Made by a program: the position numbers and the translations under genes | Notes under the pieces: generated by a model | The model's input: only the letters and a program-made list of their open reading frames with translations | Database searches by the model: none | Told to the model about the DNA's origin: nothing | Source of the DNA: Planctomycetota bacterium | GTDB taxonomy: Bacteria; Planctomycetota; UBA1135; JACQFD01 | DNA length: 64,000 nucleotides | Reading direction: 5' to 3' | Assembly: GCA_016792805.1 (NCBI GenBank) | Contig: JAEUHX010000058.1 | Coordinates: forward strand, 1-64,000 | Part shown: in pieces, positions 1-9,502 of the stretch | Numbering within the stretch: position 1 is the first letter of the stretch | Layout of the letters: each line of letters starts with the position of its first letter

Positions 1-32
1 AGGCGCTTCGTGCGTTCGGAGAACTCGATATC

Positions 33-792
33 CCTTCCGCGGTTACAGAACCGCGGCTCCATTGAAGCGAGTTCTCTCTCACGTTGGCGTTTCAACGCGA
101 GGCGGCCTTCCGCGGTTACAGAACCGCGGCTCCATTGAAGCTAGCATCCCTCCTTGCTCCACATCGGCATACTGCCATCCTTCCGCAGTTACAGAACCGC
201 GGCTCCATTGAAGCCGGAAGGAATTGCAGGCGTTTGCACGTAGGGTAGGGGCCTTCCGCGGCTACAGAACCGCGGCTCCATTGAAGCGCGCTCGCCCGCG
301 CCTCGATCTCCTCGCGGTCGGCCCTTCCGCGGTTACAGAACCGCGGCTCCATTGAAGCATCCGCCGGCGGCATCTCGTTGCGAATCACGCACAACCTTCC
401 GCGGTTACAGAACCGCGGCTCCATTGAAGCGAATATGCTGCCAGGCCGTCCTCCGTGGTGTACTGCCTTCCGCGGTTACAGAACCGCGGCTCCATTGAAG
501 CTAATGATCGACAATTGGCTTGCCCAACGCCGTCGCGACCTTCCGCGGTTACAGAACCGCGGCTCCATTGGAGCGACCTCGAGCACGGCGCCTGCGAGGC
601 GGCGAAGGTCCCCTTCCGCGGTTGCAGAACCGCGGCTCCATTGAAGCTCGAGCGACTCCTCGGACTAGAGCACGAGAGACCACCTTCCGCGGTTACAGAA
701 CTGCGGCGCCATTGAAGCTCCGCTGCCAAACCTGCCATCGTCGATGTTTTTCTCAGCCTGCCGCAGCTACAGAACCGAGGCTCTATGGATTC
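33..792 (+). CRISPR. CRISPR array, 11 repeats / 10 spacers, type III-B associated
   Basis: The repeat is 36 nt and starts at 33, 106, 179, 252, 323, 395, 466, 539, 612, 683 and 757; spacers are 35-38 nt. Each repeat holds a perfect 8-bp inverted repeat (CCGCGGTT, loop ACAG, AACCGCGG) and ends in ATTGAAGC, which resembles the type III 8-nt crRNA 5' tag (AUUGAAAC-like) and sets plus-strand transcription. Repeats 3, 4, 8 and 9 carry single changes, repeat 10 has two, and repeat 11 (757-792) has several including a destroyed 3' tag. This is the usual decay of the leader-distal end, so the leader should lie left of the window, and bases 1-32 are probably the end of another spacer. The cmr operon starting at 5110 is the likely user. 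Bases 793-907 after the array show no recognisable gene. Confidence 0.97.
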
Positions 793-907
793 AATAGCCT
801 GGAGCGGATTGGCACCCTTCGCGATCCTGATTGAGGGATGCCTTCATCGACCGATCGGCGCGCGCGAAGTTCATCGAGGACCCGCGCACCGAGGTCATCC
901 GCCATCT

Positions 908-1900
908 CTACTTATACTTAGCGCCACTCGAGTTGTTGCCCGCTTGTTGCGTTCGCGTCGCGGTGCCGCGCGCGGTTTCAGTTGCCAGCGAATCAATCGG
1001 GTCTTGCACGTCAGCCATGGCAAGCGCTCTCGCAGTTTCGGCGGCGGCGCGCACGGCGGACGCTAGAAGCTCGGCTGGGGTCGCTGCACAATTCCAAGAC
1101 CTCGGGGCACCAAGCTGCTTCAGCAAGATGCTTGAGAGCACGGGCGCGTCGAACCGAGTTCGAAGGGCAGGCAGCGTCCCGCGAGGCTGGTCGTATTCCG
1201 CTTCGGTGATGCTGCCGAGTTCGACCGTGGCGATCGCGGCGCGCTCGATAGGCTTGGATTGCATGCGCTTCACACGTTCTTGAATCTCCCCTGCGACTGT
1301 CCCAGCGCGGGCGGCACGAAGCGCATCGAGAATCTGATCCTTCGTTCGTCCTCGAAGCTCAAAGAGCAAGAACGGGTCACGATCGAATGCATCTCCCAAA
1401 ACAGAGTGCGTCGCCGCGACATGCTTGCATGGATCTCCCCAGTCGGGACAGCTACAGCTCGTCTTGAGCTCTTCACGCTCCCTTGGAAACAGGCTCGAGC
1501 CCGCCGCTACAAATACTTCGTCGATCGCTTCCGGCATCTTTCCCGCAAGAAGCTCTGCGGAAAATTGTGACTTGCTCGCCAGGCCGTCGATGGCCCGCTT
1601 CCAGGTCGATTCGCTCAGCTCGGCGAGCTCAATCTCAATCTTGTAAGGAGTAGCCCGCGACCCCGTAACTCGCGCCGTCACTTTTCCACCGTGAATCGCG
1701 AGATCGTGTACGCGCCCAGCACGCGCATAGGTGCGCCCCCGGGCGAGCCGCCCCGAATCACCACTCAAGACGACGACAAGTGCACTCATCCACTGCTGCC
1801 CCCACCATGTGGAGCCCGCCTGCTTCACGCGAATGCCATGCTCGGGGGGCGGCTTCTTTGCCGTGCGCTTGGGCCACCGGAATCGATCCGAGCGGCTCAT
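908..1900 (-). CDS. SWIM zinc-finger protein, partner of the SNF2 helicase
   Basis: The 330-aa product contains a SWIM-type zinc-binding motif near residues 145-157: C-S-C, a short spacer and C-K-H (sequence CSCPDWGDPCKHVAA). SWIM domains are predicted to bind DNA or proteins, and in bacteria such proteins are often encoded next to SWI2/SNF2 ATPases. The start at 1900 is chosen because its ATG overlaps the stop of the upstream SNF2 gene as ATGA, implying translational coupling; an upstream in-frame start at 1945 would overlap the helicase more. The N-terminus has the W-W-G-x-x-W pattern (near residue 30) common in this family. Its exact role is unknown; its position beside CRISPR genes suggests defence or nucleic-acid surveillance, but that is inference. 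Confidence 0.88.
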   Translation of the reverse strand: MSRSDRFRWPKRTAKKPPPEHGIRVKQAGSTWWGQQWMSALVVVLSGDSGRLARGRTYARAGRVHDLAIHGGKVTARVTGSRATPYKIEIELAELSESTWKRAIDGLASKSQFSAELLAGKMPEAIDEVFVAAGSSLFPREREELKTSCSCPDWGDPCKHVAATHSVLGDAFDRDPFLLFELRGRTKDQILDALRAARAGTVAGEIQERVKRMQSKPIERAAIATVELGSITEAEYDQPRGTLPALRTRFDAPVLSSILLKQLGAPRSWNCAATPAELLASAVRAAAETARALAMADVQDPIDSLATETARGTATRTQQAGNNSSGAKYK

Positions 1901-4893
1901 CGGGTCACCCCGCGACGGCTGCGCTTGCCGGGCTGAGAGCTCCACGGCTCCGCGACGAGGACCGAGTCGGCCTCGCCTTCGTCGGCGTCCGCGATCGCCG
2001 CCTTGGAGAGCGCGAAGAGATCGTGCAGCTCACGCCCATCGAGCTCCGTGATCCAGTGCTCACCGGAACCAACAATTCTCGTCGCGAGATCGCGCTTGCG
2101 TTCAAGAAGCGCGTCGATTCGCTCCTCGACAGTTCCGGCACAGACCAGCTTGTGCACTTGAACGGCACGCATCTGCCCGATGCGATGAGCGCGATCGGTG
2201 GCTTGGTCTTCGACGGCTGGATTCCACCAGCGGTCAAAGCGGAAGACGTGATTCGCAGCAGTGAGGTTCAGCCCGGTGCCGCCAGCCTTCACCGAAAGCA
2301 CAAAAATGCGCGGCCCCTGGCTCTCCTCTTGAAATCGTTGGACCATCTCGTCGCGCGCTTTCTTGGGTGTGCCTCCGTGAAGGAACAAAATCTCGCCGCG
2401 CAGCCGCTGAGTGAGATGCTCCACGAGATGATCTCCCATTTCCCGAAACTGTGTAAAAACGAGCGCCTTGTCGCCCGCCGCAATCGCTTCCTCAAGCATC
2501 TCCGTAGCGCGTGCAAGCTTGCCCGAACGATTGGGGAGCGGACCTCTGTCCCCAAGGTATTGAGCTGGATGATTACAGATTTGTTTTGTAAACAGGAGCA
2601 ACGCGAGCACGCGACCGCGCCGCTCGATCCCTTTCGAAGACTCGATCCGTTCGAGCTCCTCATCGACCACCGCCTTATAGAGCGTGGCCTGCTCGCGTGT
2701 AAGCGTACAGACGACCTTCATCTCGTTCTTCGGCGGGAGATCTTGCAAGATATTTGGGTCGCTCTTGAGTCGGCGCAATATGAATGGACCAACAATCCGG
2801 CGCAAACGCGTCGCTGCGGCATCGTCTCCATAGCGCTCGACCGGCACCGCGAACTCTCTTCGGAACGACTCGAGCGATCCCAGCAGCCCGGGGTTCACAA
2901 ATTCGAGAATCGACCAGAGCTCCGCGAGCCGATTCTCCACGGGTGTTCCAGTGAGCGCGATGCGGTGGCGCGCCTGCAATCCTCGCGCGGCTTGCGCGGT
3001 CGCCGACGCGGCGTTTTTAATATTCTGTGCCTCGTCGAGCGCGACGACGGACCATTCGATGCCAGACAAATACTCCGCGTCGCGGCGAAGCACACCGTAG
3101 GTTGTTATAATCAACGCTCGAGGATTCGTAGATGCGCGTGCCAGCATCCGCGCCCGCGACGCTCCGTAGTAGGGAACCACCTCGAGCAATGGCGCAAATC
3201 GCGCGACCTCCCGCTCCCAATTTCCGACCACTGAGGTAGGTGCGATGAGTAATGTTGGTCGCAGCTCGCAATGGGGATCGTTGAGGCGATGCAAGAGGAA
3301 TGCGAGGAGCTGTATGGTCTTGCCGAGTCCCATGTCGTCGGCCAAGCATGCGCCGAGACCGAGTGCACTCATGGTGGTTAGCCAGTGGAGCCCACGGGAT
3401 TGATAGGGACGAAGGGTTGCTTGCAGAGAGCGCGGCGGGTCGAGGGGCTCGGCACTGCTTGATCGCATGGATTCGAGCTGCTGCGCCAGCTCGCCCGTTG
3501 CGGTCACAGCGACCGACATCGGGCCCACCCGCGATTCGCCCGCGAGCACGGCGCGAATCGCGTCCTGCTTCTTGAGCGTTGATGGCCCCGTCTTGAGGCG
3601 CGCTTGGATTTCCCCGAGTTCGTTGGGATCGATCGCGATCCAAGCGCCCCGAAACCGCACGAGCGGCGCCTTCTGCTTCGCGAGGGCAGCGAGTTCTTTT
3701 GTGGAGATCGGCTCATCCCCGAGAGCCGCTTCCCAGTCCACTTGTAGGATCGCCGCGCGTGCGAGCTCCGACACTCCTGCGACGTGTCCCGCGGCGCGGC
3801 CGTCGCTCGTTCCCACGCGCATTCGAAGGCGTAGCCGGCGCTGGCCGGTGGCCGTGAGCTCGCCCGGAACGAGGATTCCGAATCCTGCCTCCGCGAGCAG
3901 CGCGGCTCCGCCGCCGAGAAAGCTCCAAGCGGCAGCCGCATCGAGTTCCATGGATTCGGGCCGGGGCTGCTCGAGTGCCGGCGCCAACTGTGGGAAGATC
4001 TGGGAGGCGCGCCCCAAGGCCTCGAGAAGTGATTCTTGAGGGTTACGAAACGCGCGGCCGAGCGTCTGGAGGCTTCGCCCGCGAGCTTGCCACACATGCG
4101 CGGCAGGCACGAGGAGGCTCGGGTCGTCGGGCGATTGGAGGAGGAAGCGAAGGATGAATGGCTCGCGCTCCGTGGCGGGCAGCTCAAGGCGAAAGCATGC
4201 GCGGAGGCGGTCGTGCATGCCGAGGGCCGGTTCTGCCCAGCGCTCGATGTCGTCTGGCACAGTTCGCTCGGAGAAACCATCCGCTTCGAAGTTCCGCTGC
4301 GGGCCCAGCAGCGCAGCGCACCAGCGAGCCGACCAAGCGACGGGCGCACGAGATGGCCTGCTCGAGCTCTCGAGCTGGGGGAGTTGGTTGGATCGTCGGA
4401 CGATCGCGTCGGCGACCGCGTCGAGGAACGCGCGCAGAATCGCGTCGGGTGCCCATACGGAATGGGCTCGATCTGTTGGAATCGCAACAGCGTGAGCGGC
4501 GGGAGGCATCGCACGCGCGAGGGCCGCGAGCCGCGTGAAATCTTCTTCAGACGCGAGTGCGACAGCCCAGCGAGCTTCGGTTTTCTCTCCACGGTGGATC
4601 GTCGGAACGACGCGCTCGCGCGCCACAAGCTCTAACGCGAGCTTGCTGGCGAGAGCCCAGATCGCGATCGATCCGGGAAGCCGCTCCAGCTCGGAGGCGG
4701 GAGCTACGGCGAGCGACGAAACAGTTTCGAGCAGTGGTAGCTTTCGGCCAGTCACCTCGCGCGGACCTGCGGGAGTGAGGAGCGTCGCGCGCGAGCCCTC
4801 GAAAATGGGACTAGCGGCGGGCGAGGCGCGGCGAGTAGCCTCCGGGCCCCAGTGAAAGAGCGCCTCGATGTCGGGCAAGAAGACAAGGGGCAT
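1897..4893 (-). CDS. SNF2-family DEAD/DEAH-box helicase
   Basis: The 998-aa protein has a less conserved N-terminal half and a C-terminal SWI2/SNF2 ATPase. Visible motifs are the P-loop DDMGLGKT (about residue 520), the Walker B variant DEAQ (about 618), LTGTPVEN, and the C-terminal helicase signature ending in DRAHRIGQ (about 900). Such enzymes translocate on double-stranded DNA or remodel nucleoprotein. I take the ATG at 4893; an in-frame GTG at 4989 gives 32 more residues but has no well-spaced ribosome binding site. It is the first gene of a two-gene minus-strand operon with the SWIM gene and is divergent from the cmr operon. Homologues work in repair, transcription (RapA/HepA-like) and some phage defence systems; which applies here cannot be read from the sequence. 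Confidence 0.93.
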   Translation of the reverse strand: MPLVFLPDIEALFHWGPEATRRASPAASPIFEGSRATLLTPAGPREVTGRKLPLLETVSSLAVAPASELERLPGSIAIWALASKLALELVARERVVPTIHRGEKTEARWAVALASEEDFTRLAALARAMPPAAHAVAIPTDRAHSVWAPDAILRAFLDAVADAIVRRSNQLPQLESSSRPSRAPVAWSARWCAALLGPQRNFEADGFSERTVPDDIERWAEPALGMHDRLRACFRLELPATEREPFILRFLLQSPDDPSLLVPAAHVWQARGRSLQTLGRAFRNPQESLLEALGRASQIFPQLAPALEQPRPESMELDAAAAWSFLGGGAALLAEAGFGILVPGELTATGQRRLRLRMRVGTSDGRAAGHVAGVSELARAAILQVDWEAALGDEPISTKELAALAKQKAPLVRFRGAWIAIDPNELGEIQARLKTGPSTLKKQDAIRAVLAGESRVGPMSVAVTATGELAQQLESMRSSSAEPLDPPRSLQATLRPYQSRGLHWLTTMSALGLGACLADDMGLGKTIQLLAFLLHRLNDPHCELRPTLLIAPTSVVGNWEREVARFAPLLEVVPYYGASRARMLARASTNPRALIITTYGVLRRDAEYLSGIEWSVVALDEAQNIKNAASATAQAARGLQARHRIALTGTPVENRLAELWSILEFVNPGLLGSLESFRREFAVPVERYGDDAAATRLRRIVGPFILRRLKSDPNILQDLPPKNEMKVVCTLTREQATLYKAVVDEELERIESSKGIERRGRVLALLLFTKQICNHPAQYLGDRGPLPNRSGKLARATEMLEEAIAAGDKALVFTQFREMGDHLVEHLTQRLRGEILFLHGGTPKKARDEMVQRFQEESQGPRIFVLSVKAGGTGLNLTAANHVFRFDRWWNPAVEDQATDRAHRIGQMRAVQVHKLVCAGTVEERIDALLERKRDLATRIVGSGEHWITELDGRELHDLFALSKAAIADADEGEADSVLVAEPWSSQPGKRSRRGVTR

Positions 4894-4966
4894 CAGGATT
4901 CGCTCGGATAGTAATGAAAGTGGTTTGGAGCGAGATTGAAAATTGTAAGTAAGACTAGATACCGAA

Positions 4967-4996
4967 TTGACATCAACTGGCGTGGTCACCTTTAAA
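4967..4996 (+). promoter_or_regulatory. Candidate sigma-70 promoter for the cmr operon
   Basis: A perfect -35 hexamer TTGACA (4967-4972) lies 18 nt upstream of TTTAAA (4991-4996), in the AT-richest stretch of the 216-bp gap between the divergent SNF2 and cmr1 genes. It would start transcription about 105 nt before cmr1. The -10 match is only moderate and no operator is evident. Confidence 0.4.
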
Positions 4997-5109
4997 GATG
5001 TGTAATCTTCTTAGGAGTGCACAGCGCTTGTTGTTGAGGCCAAACAGTTCTCGGCAAATAGACGATCATCGCTAGGTCCCAAGCTTTCTCGAAGAGCTGA
5101 AATCCCATC

Positions 5110-6546
5110 GTGACGCCGCAAGAATCTCCCTGTCGCTCGCAGCAGAAAGCGCCCAAGTATCAGGAGCTGCCCACCGCGAAGCCACGTGCCGCACGTGGCG
5201 GTCCTGAGCTGGTCGAACTCCACGTGCAGTTGGAGGTCGTAACGCCGATTCTCGGTGGCTGCCACCAGACCCGCGCCATCGATGACGTCGATGTGATTCG
5301 CGCGCCGTCGGTGCGTGGGCACCTGCGCTTCTGGTGGCGTGCCCTGTACGCCGCGCAGTACGCGAACGCCGAAGCGCTGTACCAGCGCGAGAGCGCCCTA
5401 TGGGGGCGTGCGGCGACCGATGATGGCGGGCGCTCGGCGGTAGAGATCCGCGTTCGCGTCGAGCGCGTCGGAAACATGGACAGAAGCGAGATCCGACTGT
5501 ATCCCAGCCAGGGCCAGCAAGCGACGCCAGGTGCCTATGCGCTCTGGCCGGCCAGAGGCGAGACGAGGATGAACACGCCGACGGCACCTCGACGCCAGCC
5601 CGGCACGCAGTTCCAGCTCACGCTGAGGGTCGCCGGTAGCGGCACGGATGAAGCCGAGGTCAGAAACGCACTGCGCGCGTGGGTTCTTTTCGGTGGTTAC
5701 GGAGGCCGCAGTCGACGTGGCCTTGGGACCCTAAGTGTCATTGGCAATGTGAACGGGTGGCTGCCGACTGCCGCCACTCGCGAGGCGCTCACGAGCTTTT
5801 TCGGCCTCGATGTCTTCAAGGCCCCCACGCGAACGCCTGGCGATGTTCCGTGGCTTGGAGGGGCCGCCATCCATGTTGGCCGCGCGGACCGAAACGCGCA
5901 GACGGCATGGACGACGGCGCTTGGATGGCTGCGGGAATTCCGACAAGGACCGGAGCGGTACCCGTCGGCGCCGTCCGCCCAAGGAACTCATGCTCGCGAG
6001 CCTGGAACGGGCAAAGCGCAGGCAAACCGGCCGTCGATCTCGAATTGGCCCGAGGCGGACAAGATTCGACACATCAAGAACAAGACAGGATCCCACCCGC
6101 CGAGGCACAACGCTACCGCCGCATGGCCCCGCGCTGGGTTCGGGCTGCCGATCATTGGGCAGTTCCAGTCAAAAGGACGCAATAACGAACATTACGACGA
6201 ACCTGGCTCCTTCGAACTGCGCTGGCGTGCGGGCAACGTCGAGCACGATCGCCTCGCGAGCCCGCTCATCGTGAAGGCGCTGCCGCTCGCTGACGGCACC
6301 TTCACTTCGTGCGCGCTCTGGCTGCGCCGCAGCCTCCCGAACGACGCGCAGACTGGCCTCGCACGACCGAAGCACGGTCGACCCAACGAGAAGGAAGTCG
6401 ATCCGGGAACCGTAGCGCCCTTCGATCGCCTCGTCGCCAACGGCGAGACCCCACAGTTCTCGGCGCTCGCGAATAAGACCGGCCTTCGCCAAGCGTTCCT
6501 CGACTGGCTCCTCGCCACGAAACAGACGACGGTGGTGGCCCCATGA
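5110..6546 (+). CDS. cmr1: Type III-B CRISPR RAMP protein Cmr1
   Basis: The 478-aa product begins with a RAMP (ferredoxin-like) fold typical of Cmr1: VVTPILGG near residue 50 followed by IRAPSVRGHLRFWWRALY, the family hallmark. A second glycine-rich loop, FGGYGGRSRRGLGT, lies near residue 197. In the Cmr complex Cmr1 sits at the head end with Cmr6 and helps bind target RNA. The GTG at 5110 is the reported start; its ribosome binding site is weak, so a few residues of uncertainty remain. The stop overlaps the start of cmr2 (ATGA), marking the start of a tightly packed operon. Confidence 0.94.
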   Translation: MTPQESPCRSQQKAPKYQELPTAKPRAARGGPELVELHVQLEVVTPILGGCHQTRAIDDVDVIRAPSVRGHLRFWWRALYAAQYANAEALYQRESALWGRAATDDGGRSAVEIRVRVERVGNMDRSEIRLYPSQGQQATPGAYALWPARGETRMNTPTAPRRQPGTQFQLTLRVAGSGTDEAEVRNALRAWVLFGGYGGRSRRGLGTLSVIGNVNGWLPTAATREALTSFFGLDVFKAPTRTPGDVPWLGGAAIHVGRADRNAQTAWTTALGWLREFRQGPERYPSAPSAQGTHAREPGTGKAQANRPSISNWPEADKIRHIKNKTGSHPPRHNATAAWPRAGFGLPIIGQFQSKGRNNEHYDEPGSFELRWRAGNVEHDRLASPLIVKALPLADGTFTSCALWLRRSLPNDAQTGLARPKHGRPNEKEVDPGTVAPFDRLVANGETPQFSALANKTGLRQAFLDWLLATKQTTVVAP

Positions 6547-8348
6547 GCGCGCATCTGCTCCTCGTCACGCTCGGTCCGGTGCAAGACTTCATCGCGCAGG
6601 CCCGACGCACGCGCGATCTCTGGTACGGCAGCCACCTGCTCTCGGAGCTGGGGCGTGCCGCTGCGCGCGCACTGGTCGACGGCGGTGCCAAGCTGGTCTT
6701 CCCCGCGCTTCAAGCTGGTGATCCTCAACTTGTTGCGTGCCTCAAGCCGCTACGCGACGACACCACACCGCCGCAGAACATCGCGAACAAGCTGCTCGCC
6801 GAGGTTCCCGAGGGCACCGATCCGCGGCAGCTCGCGAAGGCCGCCCGCAAAGCCGTTGCGGACTACTGGCGCGAACAGGTTGCTGCCCCCGTAAAAGCGA
6901 AGTGCTCGGGTCTTCTCGCGCCGAATATCGACGAGGTGTGGAGAGAGCAGATTGACAGTCTCCTTGAGTTCAGCGCGAGCTGGTTGCCGCTCGACGAATA
7001 CGCGCAGACTCGCCGTCAACTCGAACAAGCTATCGCCGGTCGCAAGGTACTGCGCGACTTCGACCCGTGGACGCAGGGGCGCGGCAAAGTGCCGAAGTCG
7101 AGCCTTGACGGTGCGCGCGAGTCGGTGCTCCGCCGCTCGAAGACCGACCGTCACGCCGACGGTCCGCTTCGTGATGCTGCGCTGGTGAGCATGTACCGCA
7201 TAAGCGACGGCGAGCAGCTCGACGCCGTGGGTCTGGTGAAGCGCGCCGGTGGAGAACCCGAGCAGTTCGTCCCCGTGATCAACGTTGCGCTCTCCTCGTG
7301 GTTATCGCGCGCTGGCGATGTGGGGTCGCGGGAGCTCGATGCTCTCAAGCGGGCCTGCCACGATCTGGGCGTTTCGCGCGTCGCTCGCACTGACCTTCCC
7401 TGTGTGTCGCCCTTCGCCTTCGATGGCAGCGTCTTGCTCCCGAGCCGTTGGCGCTCCGTCTTCGAGGAACAGAGGCTTCAGGGTGACTCGGAGGCGTGGG
7501 GCCGTCAGCACGTCAGGCCGCTCTTCCGAAAGCTCGACGAGCCGTATCCCTACGTCGCCTGTCTCGTTGCCGACGGCGACCGCATGGGGCGCGCCATCGA
7601 CAACCTTGGCTCCGCACACGCGCACCGTGCGTTCTCAAGCTCGCTCGCGGCCTTCGCCGACGCTGCGCGCAACGTCGTCGAGCAGCAGCATCGAGGCGCG
7701 CTGGTCTATGCGGGCGGCGACGACGTCCTCGCCTTCGTGTCGCTGCCCCAGGCGCTCGTCTGCGCCGACGCGTTGCGCATGGCCTTCGAGAGGACGATGG
7801 CCACGGCCTGTGGCTCGCTCCCCGCAGACAAGCGCCCGACCTTGTCGATCGGCCTCGGCATTGGCCACGTCATGGAGAGCATGGCTGACCTACTCGCGCT
7901 CGGGCGTCAGGCCGAACGTGAGGCGAAGCGCGATCGCAACGCGCTCGCGGTGCTCGTCGACAAGCGATCCGGCGGAACGCGCAGGTGGCGCGCACAGTGG
8001 AACACCAACCCGGTTCGCGCGCTGAACGAGGTGGCCGCGCTACTGCAAGACCGCATCCCTTCGCGCAAGGTCTACGAGATCGCCAGCATCCTCACGCGCC
8101 TGCCCAAGCCAGACGACACGAGCGGTAACGGCTGGGCGCGTGTCCTCGCGCTCGAGGTGAAGCGCTCACTCGCGCGTATCGAAGGCGCCGGCCTGCGGTC
8201 CGAGGAGGTCGGTCTCGCACTCGATCCGAACGTTGGGTACGCGACGCTCCATGCTCACGTCGAAGCGTGGGTCGCGCGCCTGCTCATCGCCCGAACCTTC
8301 GATCGCGCTGCGATCGGCAAACGCCGCAGCCAGGAGGCGGCAGCATGA
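6543..8348 (+). CDS. cmr2: Cas10/Cmr2, cyclic oligoadenylate synthase without HD domain
   Basis: The 601-aa protein begins directly at the first Palm (cyclase) region (LGPVQDFIAQARRTRDLWYG), so the N-terminal HD nuclease domain found in many Cas10 proteins is absent. The second Palm has the intact metal-binding motif GGDD at residues 391-394 and an upstream ADGDRMG stretch. In type III systems the Palm makes cyclic oligoadenylates from ATP when the complex binds target RNA. With no HD domain, DNA cleavage by Cas10 is not expected and immunity should depend on signalling to the CARF-RelE protein encoded five genes downstream. The start overlaps cmr1 and the stop overlaps cmr3, both as ATGA. 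Confidence 0.95.
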   Translation: MSAHLLLVTLGPVQDFIAQARRTRDLWYGSHLLSELGRAAARALVDGGAKLVFPALQAGDPQLVACLKPLRDDTTPPQNIANKLLAEVPEGTDPRQLAKAARKAVADYWREQVAAPVKAKCSGLLAPNIDEVWREQIDSLLEFSASWLPLDEYAQTRRQLEQAIAGRKVLRDFDPWTQGRGKVPKSSLDGARESVLRRSKTDRHADGPLRDAALVSMYRISDGEQLDAVGLVKRAGGEPEQFVPVINVALSSWLSRAGDVGSRELDALKRACHDLGVSRVARTDLPCVSPFAFDGSVLLPSRWRSVFEEQRLQGDSEAWGRQHVRPLFRKLDEPYPYVACLVADGDRMGRAIDNLGSAHAHRAFSSSLAAFADAARNVVEQQHRGALVYAGGDDVLAFVSLPQALVCADALRMAFERTMATACGSLPADKRPTLSIGLGIGHVMESMADLLALGRQAEREAKRDRNALAVLVDKRSGGTRRWRAQWNTNPVRALNEVAALLQDRIPSRKVYEIASILTRLPKPDDTSGNGWARVLALEVKRSLARIEGAGLRSEEVGLALDPNVGYATLHAHVEAWVARLLIARTFDRAAIGKRRSQEAAA

Positions 8349-9502
8349 CAACTGCCACCAGGTACCTGGCCCTGGTCCCTCGAGACGGTTTCTTCGCCAA
8401 GGACGGCCGTGGCTGGCACACCAGCGCCTCGGGGCGCGGTCATGGGCTCGATTGGCCTTGGCCCTCAACGGTGCTCGGGGCGCTGCGCTCGTTGTGGGGG
8501 CGCAGCGAGGAGACTCGGACGGGAACAACCTTCACGCTGGACGACTGGCGAAACCGCACACAACCGATTCAGCTCGGTCGAACCCTCGTGCTTCGTCGCG
8601 TGCATGGCGCAGCTTGGCGGATGGAGGACGTGACCTGGCCCGTGCCTCTTGATGCGCTCTGGCTCGAAGGTCGCGCTGATGTGCATCGCCTCGATCCCGT
8701 GCAGCCCATCGCGCCGACGCTTGGGCGCGACGACGACGAAGCCCGTGAAGCGCTCTGGCGCCCGGTGCCCGACGACGCGCAGAAGCCGCTGGCGAGTCCT
8801 CGATGGTGGAGCAGCGAGGAGTTCGTCTCGTGGCTCGCCGGCAAGCCTGTGAGCATTCGCGATGAAGCGCTCGGCTCTACGCGACGCGTTCAGGTCCACG
8901 TCGGCATCCGCCCGGAGGAGCTGACGTCGGACGATGGCGTCCTTTTCTCACACGACGTCGTCGAGACCCTCGATCGAACCGGGGAGTGGGCGCTCGGCGT
9001 CGAGGTTGCGCTGCCTGCAGGCGAGCTTCCCAAGGTAGCGCCGCTGGGCTCGGACTCCCGGCTGTCGCGTGTCGAGTCGTTGCCGACGACACTCTTCGAT
9101 CCTCCGGCGCGCGTGCTCGAGTCGTTTTGTGCGCCCAGCCCGGGCCTGCGGCTAGTTGCGGCCTCGCCGCTCTGCTTCAAGAAGGGATGGCTGCCCGATG
9201 GCTTCGTGAACACCAACGGCGAGTATCGCGGTCAGCTCGCCGGCCTCGACGTCATCCTGCGCGCGGCATTCGTACCTCGTCCGATCCATGTGTCGGGCTG
9301 GGACCTGGCGAAGGGCGAACCCAAGCCGACCTCGCGCATGGTGTCCCCTGGCGCTGTCTACTTTTTCGAGCGCACCGACGGGCAGCCCTTCGGCGAAGCG
9401 GAGGCCAAGTCGCTCTGGCTCGCCGCGCTCGGCATTCGCACCGACGAGGGCTTCGGCCGTGTCGTCCCCGGCGTCTGGCGCCCTACAAGGAACAACCCAT
9501 GA
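8345..9502 (+). CDS. cmr3: Type III-B RAMP protein Cmr3
   Basis: The 385-aa protein has the Cmr3 N-terminus: LVPRDGFFAKDGR, then WPWPSTVLGALRSLW, the loop that in Cmr3 recognises the crRNA 5' tag with Cmr2. The ATG at 8345 overlaps the cmr2 stop (ATGA), which favours it over an earlier in-frame codon inside cmr2. The C-terminus GFGRVVPGVW is a glycine-rich RAMP ending. It caps the 5' end of the crRNA in the complex; the matching tag here is ATTGAAGC in the array repeat. Confidence 0.93.
   Translation: MTTATRYLALVPRDGFFAKDGRGWHTSASGRGHGLDWPWPSTVLGALRSLWGRSEETRTGTTFTLDDWRNRTQPIQLGRTLVLRRVHGAAWRMEDVTWPVPLDALWLEGRADVHRLDPVQPIAPTLGRDDDEAREALWRPVPDDAQKPLASPRWWSSEEFVSWLAGKPVSIRDEALGSTRRVQVHVGIRPEELTSDDGVLFSHDVVETLDRTGEWALGVEVALPAGELPKVAPLGSDSRLSRVESLPTTLFDPPARVLESFCAPSPGLRLVAASPLCFKKGWLPDGFVNTNGEYRGQLAGLDVILRAAFVPRPIHVSGWDLAKGEPKPTSRMVSPGAVYFFERTDGQPFGEAEAKSLWLAALGIRTDEGFGRVVPGVWRPTRNNP

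Noticed and set aside
116..738. Open frames across the CRISPR array encoding repeated peptides
   Set aside because: They are translations of the 36-bp repeats and spacers in both orientations, with no ribosome binding site or family match.
1780..3234. 484-residue plus-strand frame opposite the SNF2 gene
   Set aside because: Helicase motifs are clear on the minus strand, and this frame lacks any.
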